From an uncultured Spartobacteria bacterium (GTDB taxonomy: Bacteria > Verrucomicrobiota > Verrucomicrobiia > Chthoniobacterales > JAATET01), in assembly GCA_937901895.1 (NCBI GenBank), contig CALGTD010000110.1:13445-77444 (forward strand): a stretch of 64,000 nt of DNA, given 5' to 3'. The position numbers and the translations under genes are program-made. Below, one piece after another: positions 8,778 through 16,923 of the stretch. Each line of letters opens with the position of its first letter. Position 1 is the stretch's first letter. The notes under the pieces were generated by a model. The model saw only the letters and a program-made list of their open reading frames with translations, searched no databases and was not told the origin of the DNA.

Positions 8778-9614
8778 ATGACGGCGTTGGGACGATGGCC
8801 GCTGCGGGGAATGGCGGCGGGCCTTGCGCTCTGGATGGGCGCGGCATTTGCGGGCGAGCGGTATCGGACGCCGTTTCTCAAGGCGCCCGTCCCGATTCCG
8901 GCACCCGGTGAAACTGCGGCCGCTGCCGCGGCTCGGAATCTTCCGGAGCCATTGTCGCGCGAAGAGTTTTCGCAGAGCCCCTTCTCGATGATGGGGAAAC
9001 TGACGTTTCGCAGCGGGGCGTTTATTTATGACGGGAGCGCGACGCTCGTCAGACCGAAGGTGGCATTGACCGCCGGCCACAACCTGTGGGATCCTAGGGA
9101 CGGCTGGAGTGTCGGGGTGCGGTTCGATCGTGCGAAGTATGGCGGCGAGGAGGCGAGTTCGACGCCCGCGCGGGAAATTTACCTCTATTCGTCGCGTTAC
9201 ATGGACTTCGCATCGCGCAATCCCTCCTCGGCACGCGCCTTCGCCTGGGATGTCGGGTGGGTGGTTTTCTCCAGACGGCCCGCGCGCGGCAAAGCGGCAC
9301 CCATGTCCGCTGCGGCAGGAAAGCTTCGCGGAGCGCGGGAGTGGCGGGCGATGGGGTATGGTCAGGATTTTCACAGCGGTGCATTGCCGCTGTCTGTAGC
9401 GCCGACCGCCGGCTTTCGTCGCGTGCTCGGCGCGTATTTCGAGAACGCCACCTATGGAACCGAAGGCGGAATGAGCGGAGGACCGGTTTTTGTGAAGTCC
9501 GGCACACGATGGGTGGTCGTGGCCGTGGTGGTCTCGGGATACGCCGACTATTCCGCGTCCGGAGTTCGCGCGCTGGAACCGGGTCTTGTTCGCGCGTTGA
9601 AGTTCGCGCGATGA
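8778..9614 (+). CDS. secreted chymotrypsin-fold serine protease (V8/S1B-like)
   Basis: This encodes 278 residues with an N-terminal signal segment ending near GAAFA (residue 25). The catalytic triad is complete: His101 in LTAGHNLWD, Asp158 in FAWDVGWVV and Ser233 in GGMSGGPVF, the GxSGGP hallmark. The short spacing and the style of the His motif resemble extracellular glutamyl endopeptidases of the V8/S1B type rather than DegP-like PDZ proteases; there is no PDZ domain. The stretch from 26 to about 70 may be a propeptide. Its stop overlaps the start of the next gene by 4 nt. The specificity pocket cannot be assigned from sequence alone. Confidence 0.88.
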   Translation: MTALGRWPLRGMAAGLALWMGAAFAGERYRTPFLKAPVPIPAPGETAAAAAARNLPEPLSREEFSQSPFSMMGKLTFRSGAFIYDGSATLVRPKVALTAGHNLWDPRDGWSVGVRFDRAKYGGEEASSTPAREIYLYSSRYMDFASRNPSSARAFAWDVGWVVFSRRPARGKAAPMSAAAGKLRGAREWRAMGYGQDFHSGALPLSVAPTAGFRRVLGAYFENATYGTEGGMSGGPVFVKSGTRWVVVAVVVSGYADYSASGVRALEPGLVRALKFAR

Positions 9615-10534
9615 CGCCGCGGTGGTCCCTGGTGCCTGCCGCGCTCGCGGCGATGATTTTCTTCGTTAAAGACCCGATTCGTGCAGGTGGCCCGGACGCC
9701 GGCGTTTCCAGTGCGAAGGAGGTTCTCGCATGGGCGGGGGGCGTCCTGAAGAAGTCGCGCTCGCAGGCGGCGGACGGGGTGATGCTCGATGAGTCCGGGA
9801 ACGTGCGGTCGTCCGATGTTCGCCTGGTTGCCTTGGATCGGGTGGGACGGCAGCTCCGCGGGGACAATCCCACGGCGCTGGGGCAATGGTCGTTAGAGAT
9901 TGTCGGTTCGTTGACCGATCCCGACGAACGTGTGATCGCAGCGAGAAATCTGGCGTGGTCCGGTCATCGCGCCGAAGCTGCGAAGATTGTTCGTGAGATC
10001 CTGACGACGGAGGCTGGACGTGAGGCTCCGAGTCGATTTGCTGTCGTGCAGGCAATGGATGGCGTCGTTTATCTCGGAGACGCCTCGCTGCTGCCGGAGA
10101 TCGAGGCACTCTTGGAAAACGCGGAGTTCGAGGTGGTGGCCGCCCAGACGCTCGATCGCCTTGCGGACGCCGCTCCCTCTGCGGTGATGACCTCGCTGAA
10201 CCGGCATCCAACCTGGTTGCGGGATCGTCCGATGCTGCGGGCCGATTGCTTTGCGAAAGCGGATTTTTCGGACGTGCCGCAGCGCGCGGAATTCGAGCGG
10301 TATCTTCTTCGGGAGGATGTGCCTGTCAGCGCGAAGGAGAAGGCAATTCTGGGCCTCGCCCAGCGGGGACACATCCTCATGGTGGGGCTGTTTACCGGGC
10401 CGCCCGATGCCGGATTTCCGGAGCAGAACCGTTCGGGAACGGCAAAGGCACTCTCCGAGTGGCTCTCTCGGGACGACCTGCAGACGCTTCATTCTGCAGT
10501 GTGCGAGTGTCTGGAATGGCTCGATGCGAATTGA
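9611..10534 (+). CDS. exported HEAT-like helical protein of unknown function
   Basis: This encodes 307 residues. The ATG at 9611 overlaps the TGA of the protease (ATGA). A longer upstream frame exists but only shadows the protease. The N terminus (LVPAALAAMIFFVKDPIRAG) is a signal peptide or anchor. The body consists of short helical pairs with LGDASLLPEIEALLENAEF and LGLAQRGHILMVGLF, similar in character to HEAT repeats. The overlap predicts translational coupling to the protease, so it may be a partner or regulator of it. That is inference only. Confidence 0.7.
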   Translation: MTPRWSLVPAALAAMIFFVKDPIRAGGPDAGVSSAKEVLAWAGGVLKKSRSQAADGVMLDESGNVRSSDVRLVALDRVGRQLRGDNPTALGQWSLEIVGSLTDPDERVIAARNLAWSGHRAEAAKIVREILTTEAGREAPSRFAVVQAMDGVVYLGDASLLPEIEALLENAEFEVVAAQTLDRLADAAPSAVMTSLNRHPTWLRDRPMLRADCFAKADFSDVPQRAEFERYLLREDVPVSAKEKAILGLAQRGHILMVGLFTGPPDAGFPEQNRSGTAKALSEWLSRDDLQTLHSAVCECLEWLDAN

Positions 10535-10641
10535 CCGCTTGCCTGGGTCCAGCCGGGGCGTGCCTCATGGAACAGGCAACGCGAATGGCAGTCGGGTCGC
10601 AGTTCCGCGATCGCGACTCCGTGGCAGTCTGCGGGGCGAAC

Positions 10642-11439
10642 TCAGTTGCCCAGCATCGAGCGAAGTTTGTGAACCCGGCGGGCATCCACCGGGTTCGCCA
10701 GTTTTCCGGCGCGCTTGACCGAGGTGCCGACGATGAAGCCGTTTGCGATTCCGAGGTAGGCGTCAACGTTCGTGGTGCTGACGCCGCTCCCGAGAAGAAT
10801 GGGGGTGTCCGGGCACGCCTTGCGGACCCTTCGGACGTCCTCGGGATCGGTTTGTTCACCGGTGCCGGTGCCCGAGACCACCACTGCCGAGGCCAGTCCC
10901 CGCTCGACGGTATCCCGCGCGGCGATCTCGATCGACAACGCTCCGAGGGGCGCCGCGTGCTTTACGAGAACGTCGGCAAACACCGCCGTGCCGGGCGCGA
11001 GCGATTCGATCAAGCGCATCGTTTCGAAGGCCTGCCCCTCGATCAGTCCCTGATCGGTGATCATTGCACCCGAGTGCACGTTCACCCTCACAAAGCCGCC
11101 GCCGCAGGCGGCGCACAATGCGACGGCGGTGTGGGCGTCATTGCGAAGGACGTTGAAGCCGATGGGCAACCGGACGGCTTCCCGAACGGCCGCGCCGGCC
11201 ACCGCCATCGCCGTGGCGGTTTCCGGCGGAACCCGGTGTTTCGAAAAAGGGAGATCTCCGAAGTTCTCGATGATGAGGGCGTCCGCGCCTCCGTCCTCAT
11301 AGGCTTTCGCATCCGCGACGGCGGCGCGGATGACGGATCGCATGTCCCCCTGCCATCCCGGGGAACCGGGCAGCGGGAGGAGGTGGACGACGCCGATCAG
11401 CCGGTGAGTGCCATCGAAGCGGAGGGTGCGGGAATTCAC
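10642..11439 (-). CDS. BtpA family TIM-barrel protein
   Basis: This encodes 265 residues. The start is GTG 11439, which overlaps the stop of the upstream UGPase gene (GTGA), so translation is coupled. It opens with the BtpA signature IGVVHLLPLPGSP, followed by GGADALIIENFGD and later SAVVVSGTGTG and PILLGSGVS, the phosphate-binding end of a TIM barrel. BtpA in cyanobacteria affects photosystem I, but most relatives occur in non-photosynthetic bacteria next to sugar genes and have no settled reaction. Placement downstream of a UDP-glucose-forming enzyme points to sugar-phosphate or nucleotide-sugar chemistry here, as an inference. Confidence 0.88.
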   Translation of the reverse strand: MNSRTLRFDGTHRLIGVVHLLPLPGSPGWQGDMRSVIRAAVADAKAYEDGGADALIIENFGDLPFSKHRVPPETATAMAVAGAAVREAVRLPIGFNVLRNDAHTAVALCAACGGGFVRVNVHSGAMITDQGLIEGQAFETMRLIESLAPGTAVFADVLVKHAAPLGALSIEIAARDTVERGLASAVVVSGTGTGEQTDPEDVRRVRKACPDTPILLGSGVSTTNVDAYLGIANGFIVGTSVKRAGKLANPVDARRVHKLRSMLGN

Positions 11440-12833
11440 GGGAGTTTGATGGTGGTGTCCCGGTGCATTCCCGGGGCGACGGCGAGGCGGTCGGTGGATG
11501 TATTTTCGATCGAGACATTCCCCTCGAAAATGACTTCGCGAGAGAAGGCGACCGGGCCGGAGACGCGCAGCTTGCGACAACCGACCAGTGAGGGCGCGCC
11601 GTCCACGAGCGCGGCTTCGAGCTGGTCGACCAGTTTGTAGTTTCCGTCGAGGGTGACTTCCGGAGGAACGCCGCTGCGGCTGTCGGCAAGGCGCACGGTG
11701 CCATCCTCGCCGATCGAGTAAGCGTCGGACCGGAGCGTGAGAAGGTCGGAGGTAGTCTTGACGGGGGCGAAGCGCGTGCGAGGCACTTCGATGGCGACAC
11801 TGTCCGGGAAGCACTCAATGGCGGCCCCCATCGCCGTCTCAAGCTGGTAGACGGCGGGCGACTTTCCGTTTCGCGGATCCACCGTCTTGCGGTTTCGAAT
11901 TACGGGGAGCGGGAGGAAACCGCCGGATTCCGCAAGCGTGTCCCGGAGGCGATCGAGGCGGAGCCAGAGATTGTTCGTGTTGAAGAACCGGTGGCGCGAG
12001 ATGTCCTGGAACGCGTCCGTGTCAGCGTCGGGGCATTGTGCCGACTCGCGAAGCACCAGGCCGTTTTTTCCGAGGGCGAGGTGACCGCCTTTCCGGTCGG
12101 ATGGGGTGCGTGCGGTGACCTCCATCGCAAACGGCGCGCCGGATTCGGCGAACCATTTCAGGAGTTTCGGATCGAGGGTTGCGCCGAGGTTGTCCGAGTT
12201 CGAGACAAAGAGAAACTCGATACCTGCGGCTGGGAGGCGTTCGAGCGCGCCCGAGGAATACAAAACGGTGTAGAGGTCGCCGTGGCCCGGCGGGCACCAT
12301 TCCATCTCGGGATTTGCGGGCCATTCGGCTGGTGCGAGCGTGGTTGCGTCGATCTTCGGCGTCTTGTTTTGAAGCAGCTCGATGTCGTCGATGGGGCCCA
12401 GCTCCGGATGGTTCCGGAGGAAGGCCCGCGTGTCCGCGCTGGTGCTGAAGCTGTTCAGTAGCAGGAAGCGGACATTTGCTCCGGAGGATTTGCGGAAGTG
12501 GACGATCTGCCGGACGATCAGGTCGAGAAATGTCACGCCGGGCCGCACTTCCAGCAGCGACTTCGCCTTCTCGAGTCCCATGCTGGTGCCGAGGCCGCCG
12601 TTGAGTTTCAGGATCGCGCAGCGGGAAAGAAGACATGCCTGCTCCTCAGGAGCGGGCGAGGGGAGGCCGGCCACGGAGGGGAGCGATTCCACGGGGCGGA
12701 TGGCTGCTTCCGGCAGCATTGCCGACTCGTCTGCGGCAAGCAGCGCATAGGCACGTTCGAAGGCTTTGATGGCGGGCTCGCTAGCCCCGGCGGCTTCCAT
12801 CTTGTGGCGAAACGGGGAAATGTCGGCTGTCAC
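11436..12833 (-). CDS. UTP--glucose-1-phosphate uridylyltransferase, eukaryotic-type UDPGP family
   Basis: This encodes 465 residues from GTG 12833 (MTADISPFRHKMEAAG); upstream codons look non-homologous. It carries the nucleotide-binding loop LKLNGGLGTSMG, then KSLLEVRPGVTFLDL, LLLNSFSTS, WCPPGHGDLYTVL, FVSNSDNLGA and FFNTNNLWLRL. This is the ordered set of motifs of eukaryote-like UGPases, which differ from bacterial GalU. It makes UDP-glucose from UTP and glucose-1-phosphate for glycan, trehalose or envelope sugar synthesis. The C-terminal part (VTLDGNYKL, FEGNVSIEN) is a left-handed beta-helix as in the family. It is translationally coupled to the BtpA gene downstream. Confidence 0.92.
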   Translation of the reverse strand: MTADISPFRHKMEAAGASEPAIKAFERAYALLAADESAMLPEAAIRPVESLPSVAGLPSPAPEEQACLLSRCAILKLNGGLGTSMGLEKAKSLLEVRPGVTFLDLIVRQIVHFRKSSGANVRFLLLNSFSTSADTRAFLRNHPELGPIDDIELLQNKTPKIDATTLAPAEWPANPEMEWCPPGHGDLYTVLYSSGALERLPAAGIEFLFVSNSDNLGATLDPKLLKWFAESGAPFAMEVTARTPSDRKGGHLALGKNGLVLRESAQCPDADTDAFQDISRHRFFNTNNLWLRLDRLRDTLAESGGFLPLPVIRNRKTVDPRNGKSPAVYQLETAMGAAIECFPDSVAIEVPRTRFAPVKTTSDLLTLRSDAYSIGEDGTVRLADSRSGVPPEVTLDGNYKLVDQLEAALVDGAPSLVGCRKLRVSGPVAFSREVIFEGNVSIENTSTDRLAVAPGMHRDTTIKLP

Positions 12834-12897
12834 TCGACGATTCGTGTCGAATTCCGCCCGCAAAGTCAAAAGGGCTGATGCGCGGAGCTGCGCTGAA

Positions 12898-14157
12898 TCA
12901 ACCGATCGCCGCGCGCACCTCGTCCGCCGCTCGCCAGCCGGTGTCCATCGCGCCATGGACGGTGCCGCTTGCCCCGAATGTGTTCGTCGCCTCGCCGGCG
13001 AAGAAAATCCTGCCGGCCAGCGGACGGGCGAGCGCCTCGCGATCGGTCTCGGTGGTCTGCACGGTCGGATAGCTGTAAAGTCCGCGAACCCACGGGTCCG
13101 CCCCCCAGTCGGCGATGAGCCCCCGCTCGAACGAGCGCGAGGCGATCTTCGCTCCGAAAATTTCGTCCAGTTCCTCGATCGCGAAGCGCACGGGATCGAC
13201 GCTCATGTTGTCGAGCATTTCGGCGCGGGTTCCGCCGATGAAAGCGGTGAGCACGTGTGAGCTTTCGCACTTGCCCTTGCACGCGGTCCAGAACTGCGGA
13301 AGGAAGCCGTCGGAATGGAGGAAATACATGTGGTCCTCCCAGAACCGGTGCTTGAACTTCAGGATGATCTTCATTCCCGTGTCCATCCCGATCGCGTCGG
13401 CGGCGGCGACCTTCTCCGGGGGGAGCTGCGGGGAAAAATGGAGCAGTCGCTCGCGAAGGATCGTGAGCGGCACGGTGACAATGATGGCGCGGGCCGTGTG
13501 TTCCTCCGTGTTCTGTAGTCGCACCCGCGGGGTGGATTCCCACTCGATCGCGGCAACCGGTGCGTTCTTGCGAATCCTGCCTTCGAGCCGGGCAACCATC
13601 GGCTTGAAGATGTCCGCGTAGCAGCCATCGAGGGTGTAGTTGGTTTCGCGGGCTTCCCAACCCTTTTGATAAGTCGCGAAGCCGCGCATCGCGAGCCGGT
13701 CGAGCGTGGTGCCGTGCTCGACGCCGAGTCGCGAGTCGAGGTAATGCCGCGATCGGCCTGGAAAGTGGGAACGGATGAGGTATTCCTCGACGGACCAGTT
13801 GCCACCGCGGTATTCGCCGAGGCCGTCGATGACGGCAAATGCCCGGGCGACGTCCGGATCCTGCTGCGCCTGGTCGAGCGAGAGCAGCTTTCCGTCGAGA
13901 CGCAGCATGTCGTCCATCGTGACGTGATGGACGGTCGACATGCCCAGTTCCTCGGCGAGTTTGGCGACGGCATTGTCGGGTCCGTGGATCTCCTCAGCAC
14001 CGAGTTCGATCGGCACGTCGGCAAATCCTTCGAGGGCCCTGACACGACCGCCGACGTGGTCCGACGCTTCAAAAATGTGAGCGTCGATTCCGGCCGCGAT
14101 CAGGCGGTCGGCCGCGCACAGGCCCGCTGCGCCCGCACCAATGATGATGACGTCCAT
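12898..14157 (-). CDS. flavin-dependent amine oxidase family protein
   Basis: This encodes 419 residues. The N-terminal FAD motif MDVIIIGAGAAGLCAADRL leads into HIFEASDHVGGRVRAL, the dinucleotide-binding fold and GGR motif of the monoamine oxidase/polyamine oxidase superfamily. The C terminus has the second FAD contact RIFFAGEATNTFGASGTVHG. ARAIIVTVPLTILRERLLHF fits the substrate domain. The protein is cytoplasmic, with no signal peptide. The likely reaction is FAD-linked oxidation of an amine giving aldehyde and peroxide; the substrate is unknown. Polyamine transport genes lie 14 kb away, so a polyamine substrate is conceivable but unsupported. It lies 64 nt upstream of the UGPase gene on the same strand. 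Confidence 0.9.
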   Translation of the reverse strand: MDVIIIGAGAAGLCAADRLIAAGIDAHIFEASDHVGGRVRALEGFADVPIELGAEEIHGPDNAVAKLAEELGMSTVHHVTMDDMLRLDGKLLSLDQAQQDPDVARAFAVIDGLGEYRGGNWSVEEYLIRSHFPGRSRHYLDSRLGVEHGTTLDRLAMRGFATYQKGWEARETNYTLDGCYADIFKPMVARLEGRIRKNAPVAAIEWESTPRVRLQNTEEHTARAIIVTVPLTILRERLLHFSPQLPPEKVAAADAIGMDTGMKIILKFKHRFWEDHMYFLHSDGFLPQFWTACKGKCESSHVLTAFIGGTRAEMLDNMSVDPVRFAIEELDEIFGAKIASRSFERGLIADWGADPWVRGLYSYPTVQTTETDREALARPLAGRIFFAGEATNTFGASGTVHGAMDTGWRAADEVRAAIG

Positions 14158-14200
14158 TTATTTTCCGCGCCGCCGCGGCGCGCCTCCGGGGGAGCCACGA

Positions 14201-14899
14201 TCAGCCTTCGCCGTCGGCCGCCCGATCCTGCTGCGAAGCCTGCGGAGCGGGAGGCAGCGGGCGGGGCCTGCCGGAGGGCGTGATGGTCGTGGTCTTCGTA
14301 AATTCCGGGTTGTTCGCGAGCGAAGCCTCGATCGTGTAGGTCACGCCGGGCTGCATTTCACGGGTGGCGATGCGCTCCTCGTATTGGATGCGCTCATCGG
14401 GATTGATCATCACGACGCCGGCCTCATCCTGGAAGGCGCGGTCGTCGGACCATCTCTCGATGACTTCGCCGGCGGGATTTCGCACTAGGATTTCCACGCG
14501 CTGCGAAGTCGGAAAGTCGAGCTTGAGAAGGCGGTTCGTCCTGTTTTGCACCACGAAGCGCACGGTGACTTCGCGGCGGTCGTCCACGGAGAACTCACTC
14601 GGCTCGACGACGAGCTTGCTGCCGGACGATCCGGGCTTGCCGATCTTCACCGAGGAAAACATGTCGGTGAAGAACGAGGTGAACATCTTCGCCGCGCTTT
14701 TCTCGGAGGACTTGTTGCGGGGAAATTCGAACTCCGGGCTGTCGAGCAGCTTCCTCGCACGACGGCCCGGATTTTCCTCGGCGTCGTTGAGAATGAAGAA
14801 CGGGCTTTCGCCGACCGGGATCTCGGGCACGACGGACTCCTCGCCCCGCGCGAGGGCGCAGAGAGTGGCCGCCAGTATTGCGAGTGCCTTGGTCCGCAT
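14201..14899 (-). CDS. exported BsuPI-domain protein
   Basis: This encodes 232 residues from ATG 14899 (MRTKALAILAATLCALARGE, a signal peptide). Residues about 95-205 match the BsuPI domain of intracellular proteinase inhibitor-like proteins: VTVRFVVQNRTNRLLKLDFP, TSQRVEILVRNPAGEVIERW and YEERI. This is an immunoglobulin-like beta fold found in many exported proteins, where a real inhibitor role is unproven. The C terminus ends in a low-complexity PLPPAPQASQQD tail. The gene is divergent from 14966, with 66 nt between the two starts. It lies 43 nt upstream of the amine oxidase gene on the same strand. Confidence 0.75.
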   Translation of the reverse strand: MRTKALAILAATLCALARGEESVVPEIPVGESPFFILNDAEENPGRRARKLLDSPEFEFPRNKSSEKSAAKMFTSFFTDMFSSVKIGKPGSSGSKLVVEPSEFSVDDRREVTVRFVVQNRTNRLLKLDFPTSQRVEILVRNPAGEVIERWSDDRAFQDEAGVVMINPDERIQYEERIATREMQPGVTYTIEASLANNPEFTKTTTITPSGRPRPLPPAPQASQQDRAADGEG

Positions 14900-14965
14900 T
14901 CTCCGGCAGGTTGCCGCAGCGCGGGCGCGGTTGCAAATCCTATCCGCGCGGTTACGATCCCGGCC

Positions 14966-15487
14966 ATGAAACGACTGTTTCTTCTCCTTCTCGGCGCAAT
15001 AGTGCTGGCTGGCGGCGCGGACGACGCTTTTGCGGGCGCCCAGAAGAAGAAGCCGAAGGCGATCGTGAGATTCCATCCCCAGGCTGCGAACGAGGGCGGG
15101 AACTTTTCGATTCCGGTGCAGAATCTCCACACCGGCAGGCCCTCGAGCATGGGCAAGATTCCGTTGGTGACGGAGGAAGAAATCGTCTCGTTCTCGGCGG
15201 TGCGGGTGGCCGACGGCACCTATGGCGTCTGTTTCAAGCTGGACTACCACGGCACGAACCTTCTCTCGCAGCATACGATGTCGAGGCGCGGCACGTGGGT
15301 CTTTGGATTCCTGAACGGGCGGCACGTCATCGACCTCTATGTCGACCGCCCGGTGAAGGACGGGGAAATTTGCTTCCCGAGCGGCATCACAGAGGCCGAA
15401 CTGGCGCTGATCGAGCAGACATTCCCACGGACCGGGCACGAGAAAGGCCGCTCGTCCGGGAAAAAGCCGGCGGATTCCGCGCAATGA
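14966..15487 (+). CDS. secreted protein with a SecD-P1-head-like domain
   Basis: This encodes 173 residues from ATG 14966 with signal peptide MKRLFLLLLGAIVLAGGADD, cleaved near AFA. The mature part contains TYGVCFKLDYHGTNLL, HTMSRRGTWVFGFLNGRHV, DLYVDRPVKDGE and a final ITEAELALIEQ. The order strand, helix, NGR loop, VD..V strand and terminal helix resembles the periplasmic P1 head subdomain of SecD, but here as a stand-alone exported protein. This match is by eye and tentative. Its stop overlaps the start of the M23 peptidase gene (ATGA), making it the first gene of an envelope operon. Confidence 0.65.
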   Translation: MKRLFLLLLGAIVLAGGADDAFAGAQKKKPKAIVRFHPQAANEGGNFSIPVQNLHTGRPSSMGKIPLVTEEEIVSFSAVRVADGTYGVCFKLDYHGTNLLSQHTMSRRGTWVFGFLNGRHVIDLYVDRPVKDGEICFPSGITEAELALIEQTFPRTGHEKGRSSGKKPADSAQ

Positions 15488-16506
15488 CGGCGCGGGTCGT
15501 CCTTGCCCTGCTCGCGCTTTCCGGCGCATCGCACGCCGCGCTCTTCGAGTTTCCCACGGAGAATGACGCGTTGGTTCGCGGCCCTTCGGGGGAGTTCTAC
15601 ATGTATGTGAACCGCGACTTCGAGGGGAAGCGGACGACACCGTGGGAGGGCGGTCAATACGGCTACGTGCGTGGTCCGAAGCGCATCGGCCGCACGGTGG
15701 TGTTCACTGCGATCCACGAGGGCATCGACATCAGGCCGATTCGCCGTGACGCGGATGGCAACCCCCGCGACGTTGCGCGGGCGTCCGCGGATGGGACCGT
15801 GGTTTACGTCAACCCCCGTGCCGGTGCGTCGAACTACGGAAAATACGTCGTTGTCGAGCATCGGGTCGGTGGGTCTCCCATCTACACGATCTATGCGCAT
15901 CTCGCTTATCCGAGCGTCCAGGTGGGCGATCGGGTGAAGCAGGGGCAGACGCTGGGGGTAATGGGCTTCACGGGCTCCGGCATCGACCGCACGCGCGCGC
16001 ATCTCCATTTCGAGACCGCACTCATGCTTAATCCCGGGTTCGCTTCGTGGCACGCGAAGACGTTTCCCGGCGAGCCGAACGCCCATGGAAACTTCAATGG
16101 CCGCAACCTTGTGGGATTCGATCCGTCCGAAGTCCTTCTGGCCTCGCGAAAGAATCCGGACACCTTCGATCTCCGGGCGCACCTGCGAAACACGGAAGCG
16201 TGGTTCAAGGTCGCCATTCCCGCGCCGGCGGATCTGCCATTGCTGCGGATGTATCCTTGGCTCCTCGATGGCCCGGCTCCGCAGCGGCCACCAGGCTGGG
16301 AGATCGCTTTTTCCCGTTACGGGGTGCCCGTGCGGATCACTCCATTCCCGCGTCCGATCTCGCAGCCCGTCGTGACCTGGGTGCGTGAGACGAATCTTCC
16401 GGACGCATCTTCGACCCGTGGCCTCGTTTCCACCTCGGGATCCCGGCCGACGCTCACACCGTCCGGCAGACAGATGATCGACCTGATTTGCGCCCCCGCG
16501 GAATGA
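15484..16506 (+). CDS. M23 (LytM-type) metallopeptidase, exported
   Basis: This encodes 340 residues. ATG 15484 overlaps the previous stop by 4 nt, and a signal peptide follows (VVLALLALSGASHA). The zinc site of the lysostaphin/LytM fold is present: HEGIDIRP supplies His and Asp, and RAHLHFET supplies the HxH pair. YTIYAHLAYPSVQVGDRVKQ and TLGVMGFTGS are the usual connecting strands. M23 enzymes cut peptide cross-links in peptidoglycan. The C-terminal 130 residues (from about VGFDPSEVLLASR) are extra and unassigned. It is coupled by 4-nt overlaps to genes on both sides, consistent with one envelope unit. Confidence 0.9.
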   Translation: MTARVVLALLALSGASHAALFEFPTENDALVRGPSGEFYMYVNRDFEGKRTTPWEGGQYGYVRGPKRIGRTVVFTAIHEGIDIRPIRRDADGNPRDVARASADGTVVYVNPRAGASNYGKYVVVEHRVGGSPIYTIYAHLAYPSVQVGDRVKQGQTLGVMGFTGSGIDRTRAHLHFETALMLNPGFASWHAKTFPGEPNAHGNFNGRNLVGFDPSEVLLASRKNPDTFDLRAHLRNTEAWFKVAIPAPADLPLLRMYPWLLDGPAPQRPPGWEIAFSRYGVPVRITPFPRPISQPVVTWVRETNLPDASSTRGLVSTSGSRPTLTPSGRQMIDLICAPAE

Positions 16507-16871
16507 AGTCCTCAGGAAAGTGGTTTGTCATCATCGTGGTGGCGGTGGCGGTCGTGTTCGCGAGTGTCACCTGGCGGCGGTATCATGAGGAAAATCCCAC
16601 GGGGGTGGTCGGCGTGGTCGAGCGCGACGGCGATCGCTGGATGGCCGTGGTTCAATTCGAGCCCGAGAGCGTCGCGGTCGTTCCAGTCGGCGCCCGGGCG
16701 CTTCTCACCGTCCGGGAGCGGCCCAATGAACTGCTGAGCGGGATTGTCGAGTCCATCGCCGCCGATGGCACGACGCGGATCCGGTTGAAAGAGCGGCCAC
16801 CGGCCGGGGAAGGGTCGGCCATTCGCGCGACCATCGATTCCGCGGTGGTGCCGGACATGGGATTTGAATGA
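16503..16871 (+). CDS. small membrane-anchored protein of unknown function
   Basis: This encodes 122 residues. ATG 16503 overlaps the M23 stop (ATGA). A single N-terminal membrane helix (WFVIIVVAVAVVFASVTW) is followed by a short beta-rich domain with VVQFEPESVAVVPVGARAL and IVESIAADGTTRIRLKE, reminiscent of the barrel part of HlyD-type adaptors but much shorter. The orientation would place the domain in the periplasm. It lies between the peptidase and lnt genes, so a role in the envelope is likely; nothing more specific can be read. Confidence 0.65.
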   Translation: MKSSGKWFVIIVVAVAVVFASVTWRRYHEENPTGVVGVVERDGDRWMAVVQFEPESVAVVPVGARALLTVRERPNELLSGIVESIAADGTTRIRLKERPPAGEGSAIRATIDSAVVPDMGFE

Positions 16872-16923
16872 CCGTGCACCGCCGTCTTGCCATCCCCGCC
16901 GCGCGCTGCTCGCATCCGATCCG

